Source: Warburgia ugandensis
Lineage: Eukaryota > Streptophyta > Magnoliopsida > Canellales > Canellaceae
Direction of reading: 5' to 3'
Length of the DNA: 64,000 nt
NCBI GenBank assembly: GCA_035236585.1
Contig: CP141137.1
Location: forward strand, 10,742,327-10,806,326
The notes under the pieces: generated by a model
What the model was told of the DNA's origin: nothing
The model's input: only the letters and a program-made list of their open reading frames with translations
Databases searched by the model: none
Part shown: positions 25,028 to 38,671 of the stretch, piece after piece
How the letters are laid out: each line of letters opens with the position of its first letter
Position numbering within the stretch: position 1 is the stretch's first letter
Translations under genes and position numbers: made by a program

Positions 25028-25847
25028 AGGCGTTAGAATTGCCACCTCAAGAGACCAGATCTCAGAAGCTAGAAAAAAACAAATGGACAAGTCTAATCAA
25101 CTCAAGGTGAGATCCACCATGTAAAATTGAAGAAATGTACAACAACTTTCATCTAGTCGTGCAAGATATCATCATTCCTCATTAACTTAATACTTGTTGT
25201 CAAGAAATTGGATAGTAAAATCAACTGACCATGTCCAAGTTTGACACCCATTTGAAAAATCATAGTGGTTCAATGAATGTAGGAACAAAAGTATAGGATA
25301 AGCAAATTTGTCAATGAATTACGTAAATTTGAAAGATGTGCATGCACATTTGTTGAGCCATGTTGAACGAGTTCAACTTCGTTCAAAATATACAAGAGCA
25401 AAAAGAAAATGACAGCGATCTGCATGCTTAGACCTTCACATGATTTGATCTCTTCAAGAAACCCTCTTAATAGCCATTGATTACCTAACATTCTTCCCAT
25501 ACAAAGTCTTTCATAGAGATGGAGCATCCAATCTAAGCCTTTGATTACTCAAACAACATCCCCATCTTCAGATGGGCGATTCATGAAGGCTCCACAGAAG
25601 CATATGTTCCTAGATGTTTCACCAATCTTTATCTTGTCTAAACTAGGATTGGCATATTTCTTGAGTTCCTGAGTTTCAGAGTTCAAGAAACACTAGGTAC
25701 TTCCTTGAAACCTTTCTTTTTTTTTGGATTTTTAGAATTTAGAAATGTGGTAAATGGACATGTAGGCCCACCTCAAGCACATTAGACCCATATTTAAATT
25801 AATTAGAATCCTAGGAGTGCTAGGGAAACTAATTAGAATTTGAATAG
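25028..25847. other. Intergenic, nothing recognised
   Basis: AT-rich, no family-like reading frame. Confidence 0.4.
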
Positions 25848-25855
25848 TAGTGCAT

Positions 25856-26022
25856 GCAATGGTAAAGTTGTCATCGTGTGACCTTGAGGTCAAGGGTTCA
25901 AGGCATGGAAACAGCCTCTTGCAAAAATGCAAGGTAAGGCTGCGTATTAGAAACCCTTGTGGTCCTCCACTTGCCTGGACCCTGCATACATAGGAGCTTC
26001 ATGCACCAGGGTCGCCCCCTTT
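25856..26022 (+). mobile_element. Au-type SINE
   Basis: A box CAATGGTAAAGTTG, B box GGTTCAAGG, GCAAAAATGCAAGGTAAGG, and 3' GGGTCGCCCCCTTTT. Probable short duplication AGTGCAT (25849-25855, 26024-26030). Confidence 0.9.
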
Positions 26023-26075
26023 TAGTGCATACATATAAATAAAAAAAATGCAGGCCCTCCTATAGGGCATCTTGT

Positions 26076-28381
<2,306 letters not shown>

Positions 28382-28560
28382 TAAGGCAGCTCGATGCATG
28401 AAGCTCTTGCGTATGCAGGGTTTAAGGAAGGGGCAAACCACAGAGGGTCTATCCTATACAGCATTACCTTGCATTTTGCAAGAGGCTATTTCCATGCATC
28501 GGAACCATGACCTCAAGATCACATGGCAGCAGCTCAATTGTTGTGCCAAGGCTCTCCTTT
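28382..28560 (-). mobile_element. Au-type SINE
   Basis: GGCAGCTCGATGCATGAAGC through GTTGTGCCAAGGCTCTCCTTT, minus-strand copy. Flanked by a 16-bp duplication AGGTTGATGAGCTACT / AGGTTGATCAACTACT (28366-28381, 28561-28576; two mismatches). Confidence 0.92.
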
Positions 28561-28799
28561 AGGTTGATCAACTACTCAATCAGTTAGAATGTCAATGTTA
28601 AATGATAGTTACTTTCAAGTTCTATTGTTTGGAGTGCTCAATGAATATATTTGTTCTCTAATAGATAGAAGGTCAAGTCCAATAGTCATTTCATGTTGGA
28701 AGCTATAAATTGAAGCTCATTTTGAAGATTCAATTGAAGAAAAAACTAAAAAGAAAAGCAAGCAATCTAAGTTCACATCTCAAGCTAGCCTTCAATAAC

Positions 28800-29330
28800 A
28801 AACGTATACATCATGAGAAATCATCATCAACAACAACGCATACATTTACCACTAGGTCTAGATGTTTTGGATGGACAAAATAAATTAAGATGTAACATCT
28901 ACAAAGATCTTTTAGTTGGAGTTATATCATTTGGTTTGAAAGAATTCTTTGTTTGCTTTCCCATTTGGCAAGCATCAAAGTTTGTTTTTTCTCAAATGAA
29001 AGCTTGGGTAGGCTAACTAAAAGATCATTTCTTGAAAGGTTTTGTAGGTAATCAATGTTAATATGACCTTGTTTTCTATATCAAAACCAAGATTCATCAT
29101 TATTAGATAAAAGGCATTTATCACTTGAATTAGCCATGCTTTCTATGTTGAATGCCTAAATATTTCTGTATCTGTGACTAGTATCTTGGACATAACCATT
29201 ATTATCACTTTTCAAGAGTTGTAATTTGTACCATCAAAGAATAAGAGTTAGTGAGTGGATTGACCTTCCCTAGAAACAACACTTATAACTTGTTTCGCCA
29301 TTTTAAAAGATAGGAAATTTATTCTTTGAA
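28800..29330 (-). mobile_element. Decayed Ty1/copia element (gag start, GAG-pre-integrase, integrase start)
   Basis: Minus-strand translation gives a gag N-terminus (MAKQVISVV...FDGTNYNS, about 29310-29225), then after a deletion DESWFWYRKQGHINIDYLQN and LVSLPKLSFEKKQ, matching the copia GAG-pre-integrase block (family form ESWLWHRRLGH..), then VDDFS and YTFV from the start of the integrase core near 28815. Stops and deletions throughout. Just upstream (29350-29395) the minus strand has CCAATTCACCCCCTCTTGGG followed by a degenerate TTGGGTACTGGACCA, which fits the LTR end and primer-binding region of such elements. A full LTR pair could not be defined. Confidence 0.7.
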
Positions 29331-29739
29331 TCTTTTGAAAACCTTAAAGCTGGTCCAGTACCCAATTTCTGAGGTCCCAAGAGGGGGTGAATTGGTTACA
29401 AATCAAAGTTTCAAGACTTTTTGCAAAAGTTGAACAATAGCTCTCAAATAAAGAATACCTCACAATTGAAAAACTTTGGTACACAAGAAGCAATACAAAT
29501 AGATTTTATATTGATTCGCGAGCCAACTAAGGCAACTACTTTCACTTTCTCAAAGTATTTCATACTTTGACTTACACTAAGTCCTTACAAGGTTTTACAC
29601 ATTAGTTAATACTATGCTGGCTAACAAATAAAGGACTACATCGCCTGTAGAAACTTAGCCTTCATACAAACATATGGAAACAATCCAAGAACAAGAGAGC
29701 GATACCACTCTTTCAAACATAAAGATTTTAAAGAAAAGG

Positions 29740-29743
<4 letters not shown>

Positions 29744-29791
<48 letters not shown>
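29744..29791. repeat. (CT)n microsatellite, about 48 bp
   Basis: Uninterrupted CT dinucleotides. Confidence 0.97.
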
Positions 29792-29794
<3 letters not shown>

Positions 29795-29935
29795 CTAGAA
29801 ATACAAAGAAATATAAGTGATAGAGAGAGAATATTTTACAAGTAAAAAAATTGAAAGAATTAAACAATGAGCTTGTAGAGCTTGGCTTGAAATGTAAGCT
29901 TGATTTTTCTTGCTTGATGTTCTGTAGTAATTTAA

Positions 29936-30568
29936 ATCTTTAAAGGAGGCATCAATTTATAGTCTTCAAGTAAATAGAACCACTAAATTTGACTTTCTAG
30001 CTATTGGAGTTAAAATAGATCCATTGAGGAGTTCAAATGACCAACTTTGGAGAACAACTACAAAAAAATTGTACGGTGAAGTTATATGGGTAAGTAGGCA
30101 CTCCACTTTCATAGGTTGAAATCAAAGTCTCAAATGACTTTACCTAAGTCCAAAGTCAGCTTGTTCTTTAGGAAGCAAACTTTGGATCTGAGTTTCTAAG
30201 TGTTGGAGGCATCAATTTAGTCTTCAAGTAAATACAACCACTGAATCTTTAAAGCAGGCATCAATTTATAGTCTTCAAGTAAATATAACCACTATATTTG
30301 ACTTTCTAGCTATTGGAGTTAAAATAGATCCATTGTGTAGTTCAAATGACCAACTTTGGAGAACAACTACAAAAAAATTGTACGGTGAAGTAGAATGGGT
30401 AAGTAGGCAGTCCACTTTCATAGGTTGAAATCAAAGTCTCAAATGACTTTACCTAAGTCCAAAGTCAGCTTGTTCTTTAGGAAGCAAACTTTGGATTTGA
30501 GTTTCTAAGTGTTGGAGTTAAAATAGATCCATTAAGTAGTTTAAATGATGAAGTTTAGAAAACAACTG
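29936..30568. repeat. 309-bp tandem duplication with partial third copy
   Basis: 29936-30244 and 30245-30517 are near-identical direct copies (start ATCTTTAAAG[G/C]AGGCATC; shared GTACGGTGAAGT and CAAAGTCAGCTTGTTC). A third, more diverged fragment starting GTTAAAATAGATCCATT follows at about 30517-30568. It probably lies inside the LTR region of the copia relic. Confidence 0.9.
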
Positions 30569-32813
30569 ATCAACAACGGCCAAGTTTTTACGTCAAAACT
30601 CTTCAAATTAGTTGACTTTACTATATTTTTAAGTCATTTTAATCTTCAAATTCCACTTTATATCTCATTTCAAGTCTCTTGGAAGTTGTCTTATGAATTG
30701 TGAAAGCAGCTTTCCAACAATACCTCGAGTTCTCCAATAAAAAGAGAAGGTAGTTGGTTGAGCTAATGCAGAAGTTGGCTTGCGTAACTTATCTTAGAAC
30801 AATCACACAAACTAGAAAGGTCATGGGCAGCCAGCTTTGACCTCCAAAATCTTGTTATCATGCTAAAAGTTTTGGTCAAGGAGTTAAAGCATGTTGACTT
30901 CATGCAAAAGCTGGCATTCCATACAATTACTTAACATGACCTTTGTTCTTGTTCGTGCACAGTCAAGTTCATACTTGGATAGCAGGCTTGGACCACTAGA
31001 TCTTCATGAACTTGATAATTTTGAGTTATTTCCAATGTCCAATCCATTTATTCAATTTATCACATCATTAGGTCACTAATGAATCAGAATTCTAAGGTAT
31101 GATAATGTTAGATTTAATTGATCTTGGGAAATAGTATCATTTTTTGTGATTTATAAAAATTTACAATGAATAAAACTTAAATTTTATATTTTCATTAGAT
31201 TCTACTCTTCACTAGGAATTTAGAGATTTTTTCTGATCTTGATTTGGAGTTAAAATAAGCTCTGAATTAAGATTTTAAGTTTCATATATGTTTTGACGAT
31301 CCAAATTTGATTTGGACTGTCAGAACGCGACAAAATGACCCGGTGCACGTCACCGTCATCGGGACGCCACGTGTGTCATCGCTCGTCTATAGATGCTCCA
31401 CATGCATTGTGGACGTCGGCACGCACCCATAGGGAGCTTCTTCGTTTGTGCATGCGTCGTGCGTCATCAGAGTTGATTTTCGAAGAACTATTGAGACGGT
31501 TCGATTTGGACCATTAGATTAACAGTGCCCTGGATTAACGTCCAGATCTCACTAAAATTATACTATGAACTTAGATCTGGGGGTTTTGGGGTCTCAAAAT
31601 TCCATCCAACGACTCAGAATTCTCATCTGAGATGTTCCTGGGTGGTTCCCATCTAGGGTTCACCGGATTTGTTTCATGGGTGAATCCTTTGATTTTTGGC
31701 CAAAAAAACATGCGGGATTGGAAGAGGAGATGTTGGAGACCTACTTGGATCTCGTCTAAAGCAGAGAGAAAATCCAGAGAGGGAGAAATCCTCCGGATTT
31801 TGAACCCTTGGTCGGACGGCTAGGGTTTTTGTGACTTTTATGTCGCCAGTGCCAGGGAAAAAAATAGGGAGAGGGGAATTGGAGAGGGAAGTAAGGGGAA
31901 CAAGATTCTGGGTTCAGGCCTTGGGTATTTCCAGAAATCGGGAAGATCTGATGATCTCTTGTTGGAGTTATTATTTTTTCGTGATTTCACTGGTGAATAC
32001 ACCCCTGATCAATATGAAATCTTAGGGCTTTTATAGATTAAGTCATCTTAAACCCATCAAACAGTGGAGATTGAAATTAAATGGCCAAATTTGGATGGCT
32101 AATTGAATTAGAGTTTCTAAGTGGAAAGCTTAGTCTTATCGAGGACGACGCGTCAAATAAAAAAAAATCCTCATTGTATTTATTCTTCATCATTAATATT
32201 CCTTGTGCTGGCTGTCCCCTAGCTCAACTAATTTTTGTAGGCCCCACACAAAAGTGAAATGACCATTTTACCCTTATAGGTAAATATAAATTCACAAAAA
32301 TTAAGAAAAATAGGATTTTTAACCCGAGCTCTGATTTCAGTGTGCTTACAATTATTCTGACCGGTTTTCAAAGAATGATTCTAAATATCTATTTTTCTAG
32401 ACCTTATTATTTTTCTAAAAAATAATATTATATTAAATATAATATTCTATCTCAATTTTCGTAAATTTTTTATATTAATGTTAAATAATTCCAAAAAATT
32501 TAGGATTTTCACACATAGTCAAGCTAGAGTCGATGGTGAAAAAACTAGGAGACACAAGTATCTAATATAGTTTATTTCAAATAACAAAAATGTCCTCAAA
32601 TAAAAAAAATTTATATGAGAAATATAAAGGCATTATGGCAAATTCTCGTCCTATAATAACAAGACATCGATCAAAACTCCAAAGCCTTCATATAGAAGTA
32701 CATTATGGCGTAAGTTTAATAACTATTCTTGAATATTGCAAAAGTATATTATGGTGTAGACTTGAAAATTAGTTTTAATTGTTGTAGCAAGCTAGAGTGA
32801 ATTAGGAGATGAT
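30569..32813. other. Intergenic; possible minus-strand gypsy-like LTR fragment
   Basis: 31300-32050 is richer in CpG; short open frames there look like no known protein. 32260-32510, read on the minus strand, has the layout of the start of the long LTRs elsewhere in the window (AAAATCCTAAATTTTT, 'GGGTAAAATGGTCATTT'). Ends and duplications were not found, so this stays tentative. Confidence 0.35.
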
Positions 32814-32821
32814 CTAATGAT

Positions 32822-33733
32822 CTATGCAGTTAAAGGCGCGCCTAGGTGCAAGTCGATAGGTAAGCGCCTGGGAAAGTGCCAGGCGCAGAGGAAATGAGGT
32901 GCAATCGCCAAGGCGCGCGCCTGGGTGCATCTAGCGCACCTTTCAGGTGAGCCCCCGACTCCAGGCGCAAACCACTTACTTGCTAACGTATAAACCTCGT
33001 TTTTTTTCTTTTCGTTTTTCACCTTCCAACCCTAATTTCAATCTTCCAACCTATTGAGAAGGTGAAAACGACTATTCCTCTTCGATATTTCACAGATCTA
33101 AGTAAAAAAAGGTATGGATTTACAAATTTTAGCATTTGTATACAATTTCTGTAAAAAAAAATGTAAAAACCAGTACCATTTTTTCAAAATTTTTGTTTTT
33201 TGTTAACTATTTTCCATAGATCTTGATGAGTTTTAGTTCTATATGTATAAGAAAACATTCCATTTGAGTTTTATACTTTTTTGCTCTAGATTTGAGTTTG
33301 TTTTTAGGTTTCTTTCTGTTTTTTCGAAAAAAATTAGTTACGGAAAAAAAAAAGTCGTCGTTTTTTGTATTTCTTCATTGAAACGTATTTCTATCCACAT
33401 ATACCTTCCCATGCTTGTGTCTTCATGTGTGATAATTTTTTCATCTTTTTTTTGTAATTTAGGGTTATTTTTTAATTTTTTCAAAAAAAAAAGTTACAAA
33501 AATTAGGAAATTTTTTTCTCTTTTTTATATTTATTAGTTAATACCTATTCTTATCCACATATATAGCTTGCTCATGCTTGTATCTTCATGTATTAATTAT
33601 TTTTAGCTAACTTTTAGCATTTTAGCATATTTTTAATTATGAAAAATATAATTTTGCCCCTCAGGCTCCAGGTGCGCGCCTAGGCCCCCCAAGCTCCAGG
33701 CACACCCTTTGTGCCTCGCCTTTAACTACATAG
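32822..33733. mobile_element. hAT-like MITE with GC-rich 'aggcgc' ends
   Basis: Terminal inverted repeats CTATGCAGTTAAAGGCG (start) and CGCCTTTAACTACATAG (end), 16 of 17 matching. They are flanked by an 8-bp duplication CTAATGAT (32814-32821) / CTAATGAC (33734-33741), seven of eight identical; 8 bp is the hAT superfamily length. Subterminal regions carry GGCGCGCCTAGGTGCA and GGTGCGCGCCTAGGCC motifs in inverted orientation around an AT-rich centre. There is no transposase, so it is non-autonomous. Confidence 0.85.
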
Positions 33734-33932
33734 CTAATGACTCAAGTGGCAGATTTGGCCCAGCATGACCCATTACAATCCTAAAGTGTGGATATGATTA
33801 TTAAACAATTGTCTCTCTACTCTTCCTATCTCTATTTCTTTTCTTAATATTTGAAAGCAAATATAAAAGAGTCATCTCATTTCTTATTAGATATAGTAGT
33901 TTTTATAAATAAATTATATTTAATATCAAAAT

Positions 33933-34073
33933 AAATTATGTTACTTGACAATAGAAAAACAGATTCAAAGCACATTTTTGAAAGTAGAAGAGAGTATTTG
34001 ACTATTTGCTTACAATATTATAAGTGCCTACCTAAATTATGTTACTGGACAAGTGGAAAACAGGTTCAAAGCA
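33933..34073. repeat. 40-bp direct repeat upstream of the LysM gene
   Basis: AAATTATGTTACT[T/G]GACAA...ACAG[A/G]TTCAAAGCA occurs at 33933-33972 and 34034-34073, within the likely promoter of the LysM gene. Confidence 0.75.
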
Positions 34074-34198
34074 GACATAAGGTGCATCAGTGCCCAATAC
34101 GCATCCCTCCATTGCTCAATAAAACGTAACACTTTAGAAAAAAAGGTGCCGTACTTCTTTTGCTAAGAAAAAGTTGCCGTGTTTTTGTTGCCCAGAAA

Positions 34199-34924
34199 AT
34201 GGGTGCCATTGCCGTCCTTGCCGTTTGGTTTCTCCTTCTCGCTGTAGCCGTGCCTTCTTCAAATGACATGGGCTTCAATTGCACGTCTGCGAGGACCTGT
34301 CAATCAATGATCGGCTACACGCCTCCATACAAAAGTAACATGTCTGAGATCAAAAGGCTCTTCAATCTGACTTCAACCCGTTCCCTTATCACTGCAAACT
34401 CTCTCCCGCTCTCGACCGGAATTAGCTATCAATTCCAGGCCGGTTCAACTGTCCGGGTCCCATTCCCTTGCCGGTGCATCAACAAGACGGGAATCTCCGA
34501 TCGGACTCCGGTCTACACGGTGAAGGCAGGGGATTTCCTGTACCACATAGCGGAGTTCTTCGATGGGTTTGTGACCTATAATGATATAGCGATCGTTAAT
34601 AACATCTTGAATGCCAGCTTAATATACGGCGGGCAGCGGCTGTGGATCCCGCTGCCCTGTAGCTGCGACGACGTGGATGGATCTCATGTTACTCATTACG
34701 GGCTCTCGGTGGCTTCTGGAAGCACCCTGCAGCGGATTGCGGAGGAATTCGGAACCACGCAAGAGACCCTGCTTCGTGTGAATGGCATGTCGGACCCGAT
34801 GAGCCTTCGCGACGGTCAGATTCTTCACGTTCCTTTACAGGGTACTTTTCTATCCGATTATGATCCACAAAACAAGTATTGGCAAGATTGCAATTATCAA
34901 GCAGTTTTGCCGTCAAAAGAATGA
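34199..34924 (+). CDS. LysM-domain receptor-like protein (CEBiP/LYM type), exon 1; 3' exons missing
   Basis: The first ATG after an upstream TTG frame is at 34199. The protein starts MGAIAVLAVWFLLLAVAVP, a clear signal peptide, followed by an N-terminal Cys-rich region (NCTSARTCQSMIGY). LysM 1 runs from YTVKAGDFLYHIAEFF to YGGQRLWIPLPCSC, with CRC just before it; LysM 2 runs from HYGLSVASGSTLQRIAEEFG to LRDGQILHVPLQ. CxC-spaced LysM modules are typical of plant chitin- or peptidoglycan-binding LYM/CEBiP proteins, which are GPI-anchored at the plasma membrane and signal with a LysM kinase such as CERK1. A donor GTACTT follows at 34842 after VPLQ, the usual end of exon 1. If unspliced, the frame runs to a stop at 34922 giving 242 residues. 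No third LysM/Cys-rich exon or GPI signal is seen before the LINE at 35290, so the gene looks truncated. Confidence 0.85.
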   Translation: MGAIAVLAVWFLLLAVAVPSSNDMGFNCTSARTCQSMIGYTPPYKSNMSEIKRLFNLTSTRSLITANSLPLSTGISYQFQAGSTVRVPFPCRCINKTGISDRTPVYTVKAGDFLYHIAEFFDGFVTYNDIAIVNNILNASLIYGGQRLWIPLPCSCDDVDGSHVTHYGLSVASGSTLQRIAEEFGTTQETLLRVNGMSDPMSLRDGQILHVPLQGTFLSDYDPQNKYWQDCNYQAVLPSKE

Positions 34925-35369
34925 TATTCAGGCAGTAATTGGGAGTGCTGATCATCACCTACTCTCGCAGTTATTCGTATGCCGATATGTATACTCTTTT
35001 GCATCCTTGCAGGCCTACTGTTACTTCTTTCCATTTCGGGAAATGAACCATTCCGTTCATCGGATTCACCACCCAATAATGGCCGTATAAAAAATCTCGT
35101 CTTTTGGACCTCTAAGTTTCTTCTGATGTTGAAAAACAGGCGGGGAAGATAGAAAACTTTCTCTGTAAAACACCGGCCATTTTTTCAACCACCAAAAGCT
35201 GCCCCAGGGTTCACGAAAAGATAAAGACTTTCGTACCACCCTTCTTCAGTGGTGGCGATTCCTAATAATTAAACATATGCCGAAAAAATGGAGACTGGGG
35301 GTCCAGGGTTAGGGTTAGGGTTTCGGTGCCAGCTGGCCAATGCCGGTCCTAAGCTCGGATGAAAAAGGA

Positions 35370-35665
35370 GGAGGGTCTTGCGTCAGGTACCAGTCGACAA
35401 GGAAGAGTTGAAAATGATCTTGTTATTTCTTTTTTACAAATGAATATGCATTTGTATGAATATGCATTTGTATATTAGTTTGTGAGGAAGAAATAAAAAT
35501 TATTTTTAGCTTCTTAAAATATGTCAACTATTGTGTCAGGTGCTTGCCAGCAAGGGTAAAGCTGAAGATGATTTTGTTATTTTTTACTGCTTGCAAATAA
35601 ATATGCATTTGTATATTAGTTTGTGAGGAAGAAATAAAAATTATCTTTAGCTTCTTAAAACTATG
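35370..35665 (+). repeat. ~150-bp duplication in the LINE leader
   Basis: TGCATTTGTATATTAGTTTG and the following GAGGAAGAAATAAAAATTAT block occur twice (35445-35515 and 35600-35665), each preceded by a TGTCAGGT/GCGTCAGGT segment. Confidence 0.75.
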
Positions 35666-35692
35666 GCAACTTTGATATGATATGAATCGAAA

Positions 35693-35930
35693 ACTGACAT
35701 TCCCTCGAGCTAGGGCATTCCCCATAAGCCACGCACTGCATCGGATCCCAGGTGCGGTGAAAAATAAGCAAGGGTTGCTAGGGCATTTTTCTAGAAGCGA
35801 TGAGCTACATCGGATCTCGGGTATAGTGAAAAATGGGCAAGGACTACTATAGCTTCTCATCGGAAGCGATGCCCTGCATCAAAACCCAAGTGCAATGAAA
35901 AGTGGACATGGGTTCATGCCATAAAGGTCG
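35693..35930 (+). repeat. Three ~65-bp monomers in the LINE leader
   Basis: Units contain GCATCGGATCCCAGGTGCGG, TGAAAAATAAGCAAGG and CTAGGGCATTTTTCTAGAAG, repeated three times with divergence; same arrangement as 6180-6410. Confidence 0.75.
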
Positions 35931-36985
35931 AGAAAGGTGATAGTAAATAGGATATCTCCAGAGCATAAGATTCGTATCGCCACATGGAATATAGGGATAT
36001 TGATAGGAGACGCGATGAAATGTAGAAAAGTCAACATCGCTTGTATCCAAAAAACTAAGAGGAAAGGGACTAAAGTTAGAAAAATAGATGGGTATAAATT
36101 ATGGTATGTAGGAAAGGATAATAACAGAAATGACGTACGAATAATAGTAGATAAAGAATTAAAATATAAACTTGTGGACGTTCAAAGAATCAGTAATAGA
36201 ATTATAATAATAAAACTTGTTCTAGGAGAGTAGATTATAAATGTTATAAGTGCATACGCACCCCAAATAGGGTTACAAGATATAATCAAGAGACAATTTT
36301 GGAAGATATGGAAAGAGTCATGCAAGAATTCCTAACACTAAGGGGATATTTATAGGAGCAAACTTAAATGGCCATGTAGAAAAAGAAAAAGAAGAATATG
36401 ATAGAATACATGGGAGGGTATGGTATAGGTCAATGAAATAAGATGGGGGAGAATATCCTGAATTTTGCTTTGTCATATAACCTGGCCATTGTAAATATAC
36501 TCTTTAAGGAGAGGGATGAATACTTAGTAACCTTTAAAAGTGGATTTCATAAAAGCCAAATAGACTTTTTTTTACTTAGGAATAATGAACGATCTATATG
36601 TAAGGATTGTAAGGTGATACCCGATGAGAGTTTAACCTCACAACACAGGTTAATAGGTTAATGGTTATGGATATCCATATCAAAAGATGGAAGAAAATAA
36701 ATGAACTTAATAGGTATCCAAAAATTAAGTGGTGGAACTTGAAAGGAGAGAAAATAACCTCATTCACAAATAAGTTGATGGTAGAAGGAAATTGGAAGTA
36801 TGAAACAGAAGTAAATATCATGTGGATTAATACTGTTGAGTCCATTAAGAAAGTTGTAAAAGATGTTTTAGGAGTATCTAAAGATAAAAGGCAATTAGTA
36901 AAAGAAACATGGTGGTGGAGTGAAATAGTGCAAAAAGTTATTAAAGAAAAATGGATGTGTTTTAAAGCATGGCTAAGAACATCTA

Positions 36986-38666
36986 TTGGATTAGATTTTT
37001 TAAGCCAGGGCAATATTATGAAATGTTTAGATCTTAAAAAATGTAAGACCCTTAATTAGGGGCTCAGGGGAAAACCTAAAATTTACCAAATAATTTCTCT
37101 TGTATCTCTCTCTACAAAAGTTACTAATAATGAACACGTGCAAATACAAAGAAGGAACTATAAATTGTTTATATAGAACATGTCCCTGTAAGAGTTGGTA
37201 CACTAATGAGTGTAAAGAAGTAGACACTCTATTTTGTGATGGAGGATGACTACTTATGAAAGATTTAAGAAGTTCATCTTGTTTGCAATGGCTTGGATAG
37301 GGAGCTCACAGGAACTCGATGAGGTTGATTCTAAATCCTTGTTTCAGCCTTTGAAAAATTAAAAATAATCAGTTGCTATAATTTCAGGTTTCACATAAAA
37401 TAGTTGATAAACATCCAATGATCTTAAAATTTGTATCTCACCTATGGATGTGATTCCAAACAAGAGAAACGGCTTAGATTTTTTTTCAAAAAAGTCACCC
37501 TTTGTCACAAAATGGAGCCTGACTTCTTTGCACCCATTACTACGCCTACGCTTAAGGGGACTCGTATAATATTGCAGGTTTTGTGATGTTTTAAAAACAT
37601 TGCTAGTTAGTGGTTTTAGAGGCTTTGTCAAGTGCATTGATCGAACTAAGCTTTGTCTATCAGTATATTATATTATTTATTTAATGTTTTGAATGATAAT
37701 GGTAATAGGAAAAATAAGTAGTCGATACTTAAAAAAAACTCAAAATAGTTTATACTTTTTTTTAGTAGTTGAGATAATTTCACTATTTGCTTCTGGAAAA
37801 TCATAATTTCTTTTAGAGAAAAGAGGTAATCTATTTACAACAATTTTATAGGTTTAGAGTGCAGTAGGAAGATTTTCCACGTCAGATCATCTCAAGCTAT
37901 GTAGGTTAAGTGCAACTATGAAGTTCTTATTTTTTATCATATGAAATATTAAAGGCTAAGCACATTCCTTTACCAAATCTGCTGCCCACTTCACGTTCAT
38001 GTTTGCTAATTGAAAATTTTTAAATAGAAATGTGTGTAAATATTGGTGTTAGTTTCCTTGTATATTTATCTTGCTAAAACTAAATGTAGGTCCCAGATGT
38101 CTCTTATTAGATATTGAAGCCAAAACACTTACATGACATTGTGAGAGCAGCATGCTCTATTAAATAAAGAAAGTAATATCATCATTTAGCATGGCAAAGG
38201 CTTACATAATCTTTATACTTTATTGTATAGCAGAATACAGCCCTAATTACATGTGAAGGAGTAATAGTATAGTTTACACTAAAACACCACTTTTGCATGA
38301 TGAGCCCCACCTTTGATTGATCAGACCATTCATCTAATTTTTTATTTCTTTGGCTTTGATATCTTGTATGTCAAATGTAAGGGTGATTGGATGAATTTAA
38401 ACATCTAAAAAAAATCGTACTTCTTATAGTTATTTTTCCATTGTACCATTCCCAAAAAAAGAAAAAAAAGAGAGAAAACTCTTCCATTATGGATTGTTCT
38501 GCAAACAATATTTTTAAACGTCCATGTCTTGTGATCAAAAGTACTTTTTTTTTTTTTTTTTTCAGATTATAAGATTTTAGGCTCATCCAATTCCTATAAT
38601 TTTTGGAGTAGTAGTCATTAAAATTTACAAAAATCAGATGGATGGGTTTGATCATTCAAAGGTGGG
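36986..38666. other. Intergenic, nothing firmly recognised
   Basis: AT-rich. TGTAAGACCCTTAATTAGG at 37042 looks like an LTR start but no matching end was found. No gene-like frame. Confidence 0.4.
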
Positions 38667-38671
38667 GTCTA

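Larger units (their letters stand above)
35290..36985 (+). mobile_element. RTE-type LINE (endonuclease and RT start), decayed
   Basis: After a leader with duplications, an open frame from about 35937 reads EHKIRIATWNIGILIGD, CIQKTKRKGTK, GYKLWYVGKDNNRND, the N-terminal apurinic-type endonuclease of plant RTE LINEs (ATWNIG and Q[E]TK motifs; the usual QET glutamate is Lys here). ISAYAPQIGLQ follows after a stop. Further broken frames (36443-36661, 36661-37013) include LVKETWWWSEIVQKVIKEKW. Homology to the copy at 5930-7740 ends near 36985. The 3' half is absent. Confidence 0.85.

Noticed and set aside
32822-33733. Possible CpG island promoter
   Set aside because: The GC-rich blocks are the ends of a transposon with inverted repeats and an 8-bp duplication.
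34981-35090. Candidate second LysM exon after TTGCAG at 35015
   Set aside because: Phase does not fit the exon 1 donor, and the translation has no family Cys-rich pattern.
35280-35325. GGGTTAGGGTTAGGGTTTCGG, telomere-like repeat
   Set aside because: Only two to three imperfect units; too short for an interstitial telomere and part of the LINE leader.
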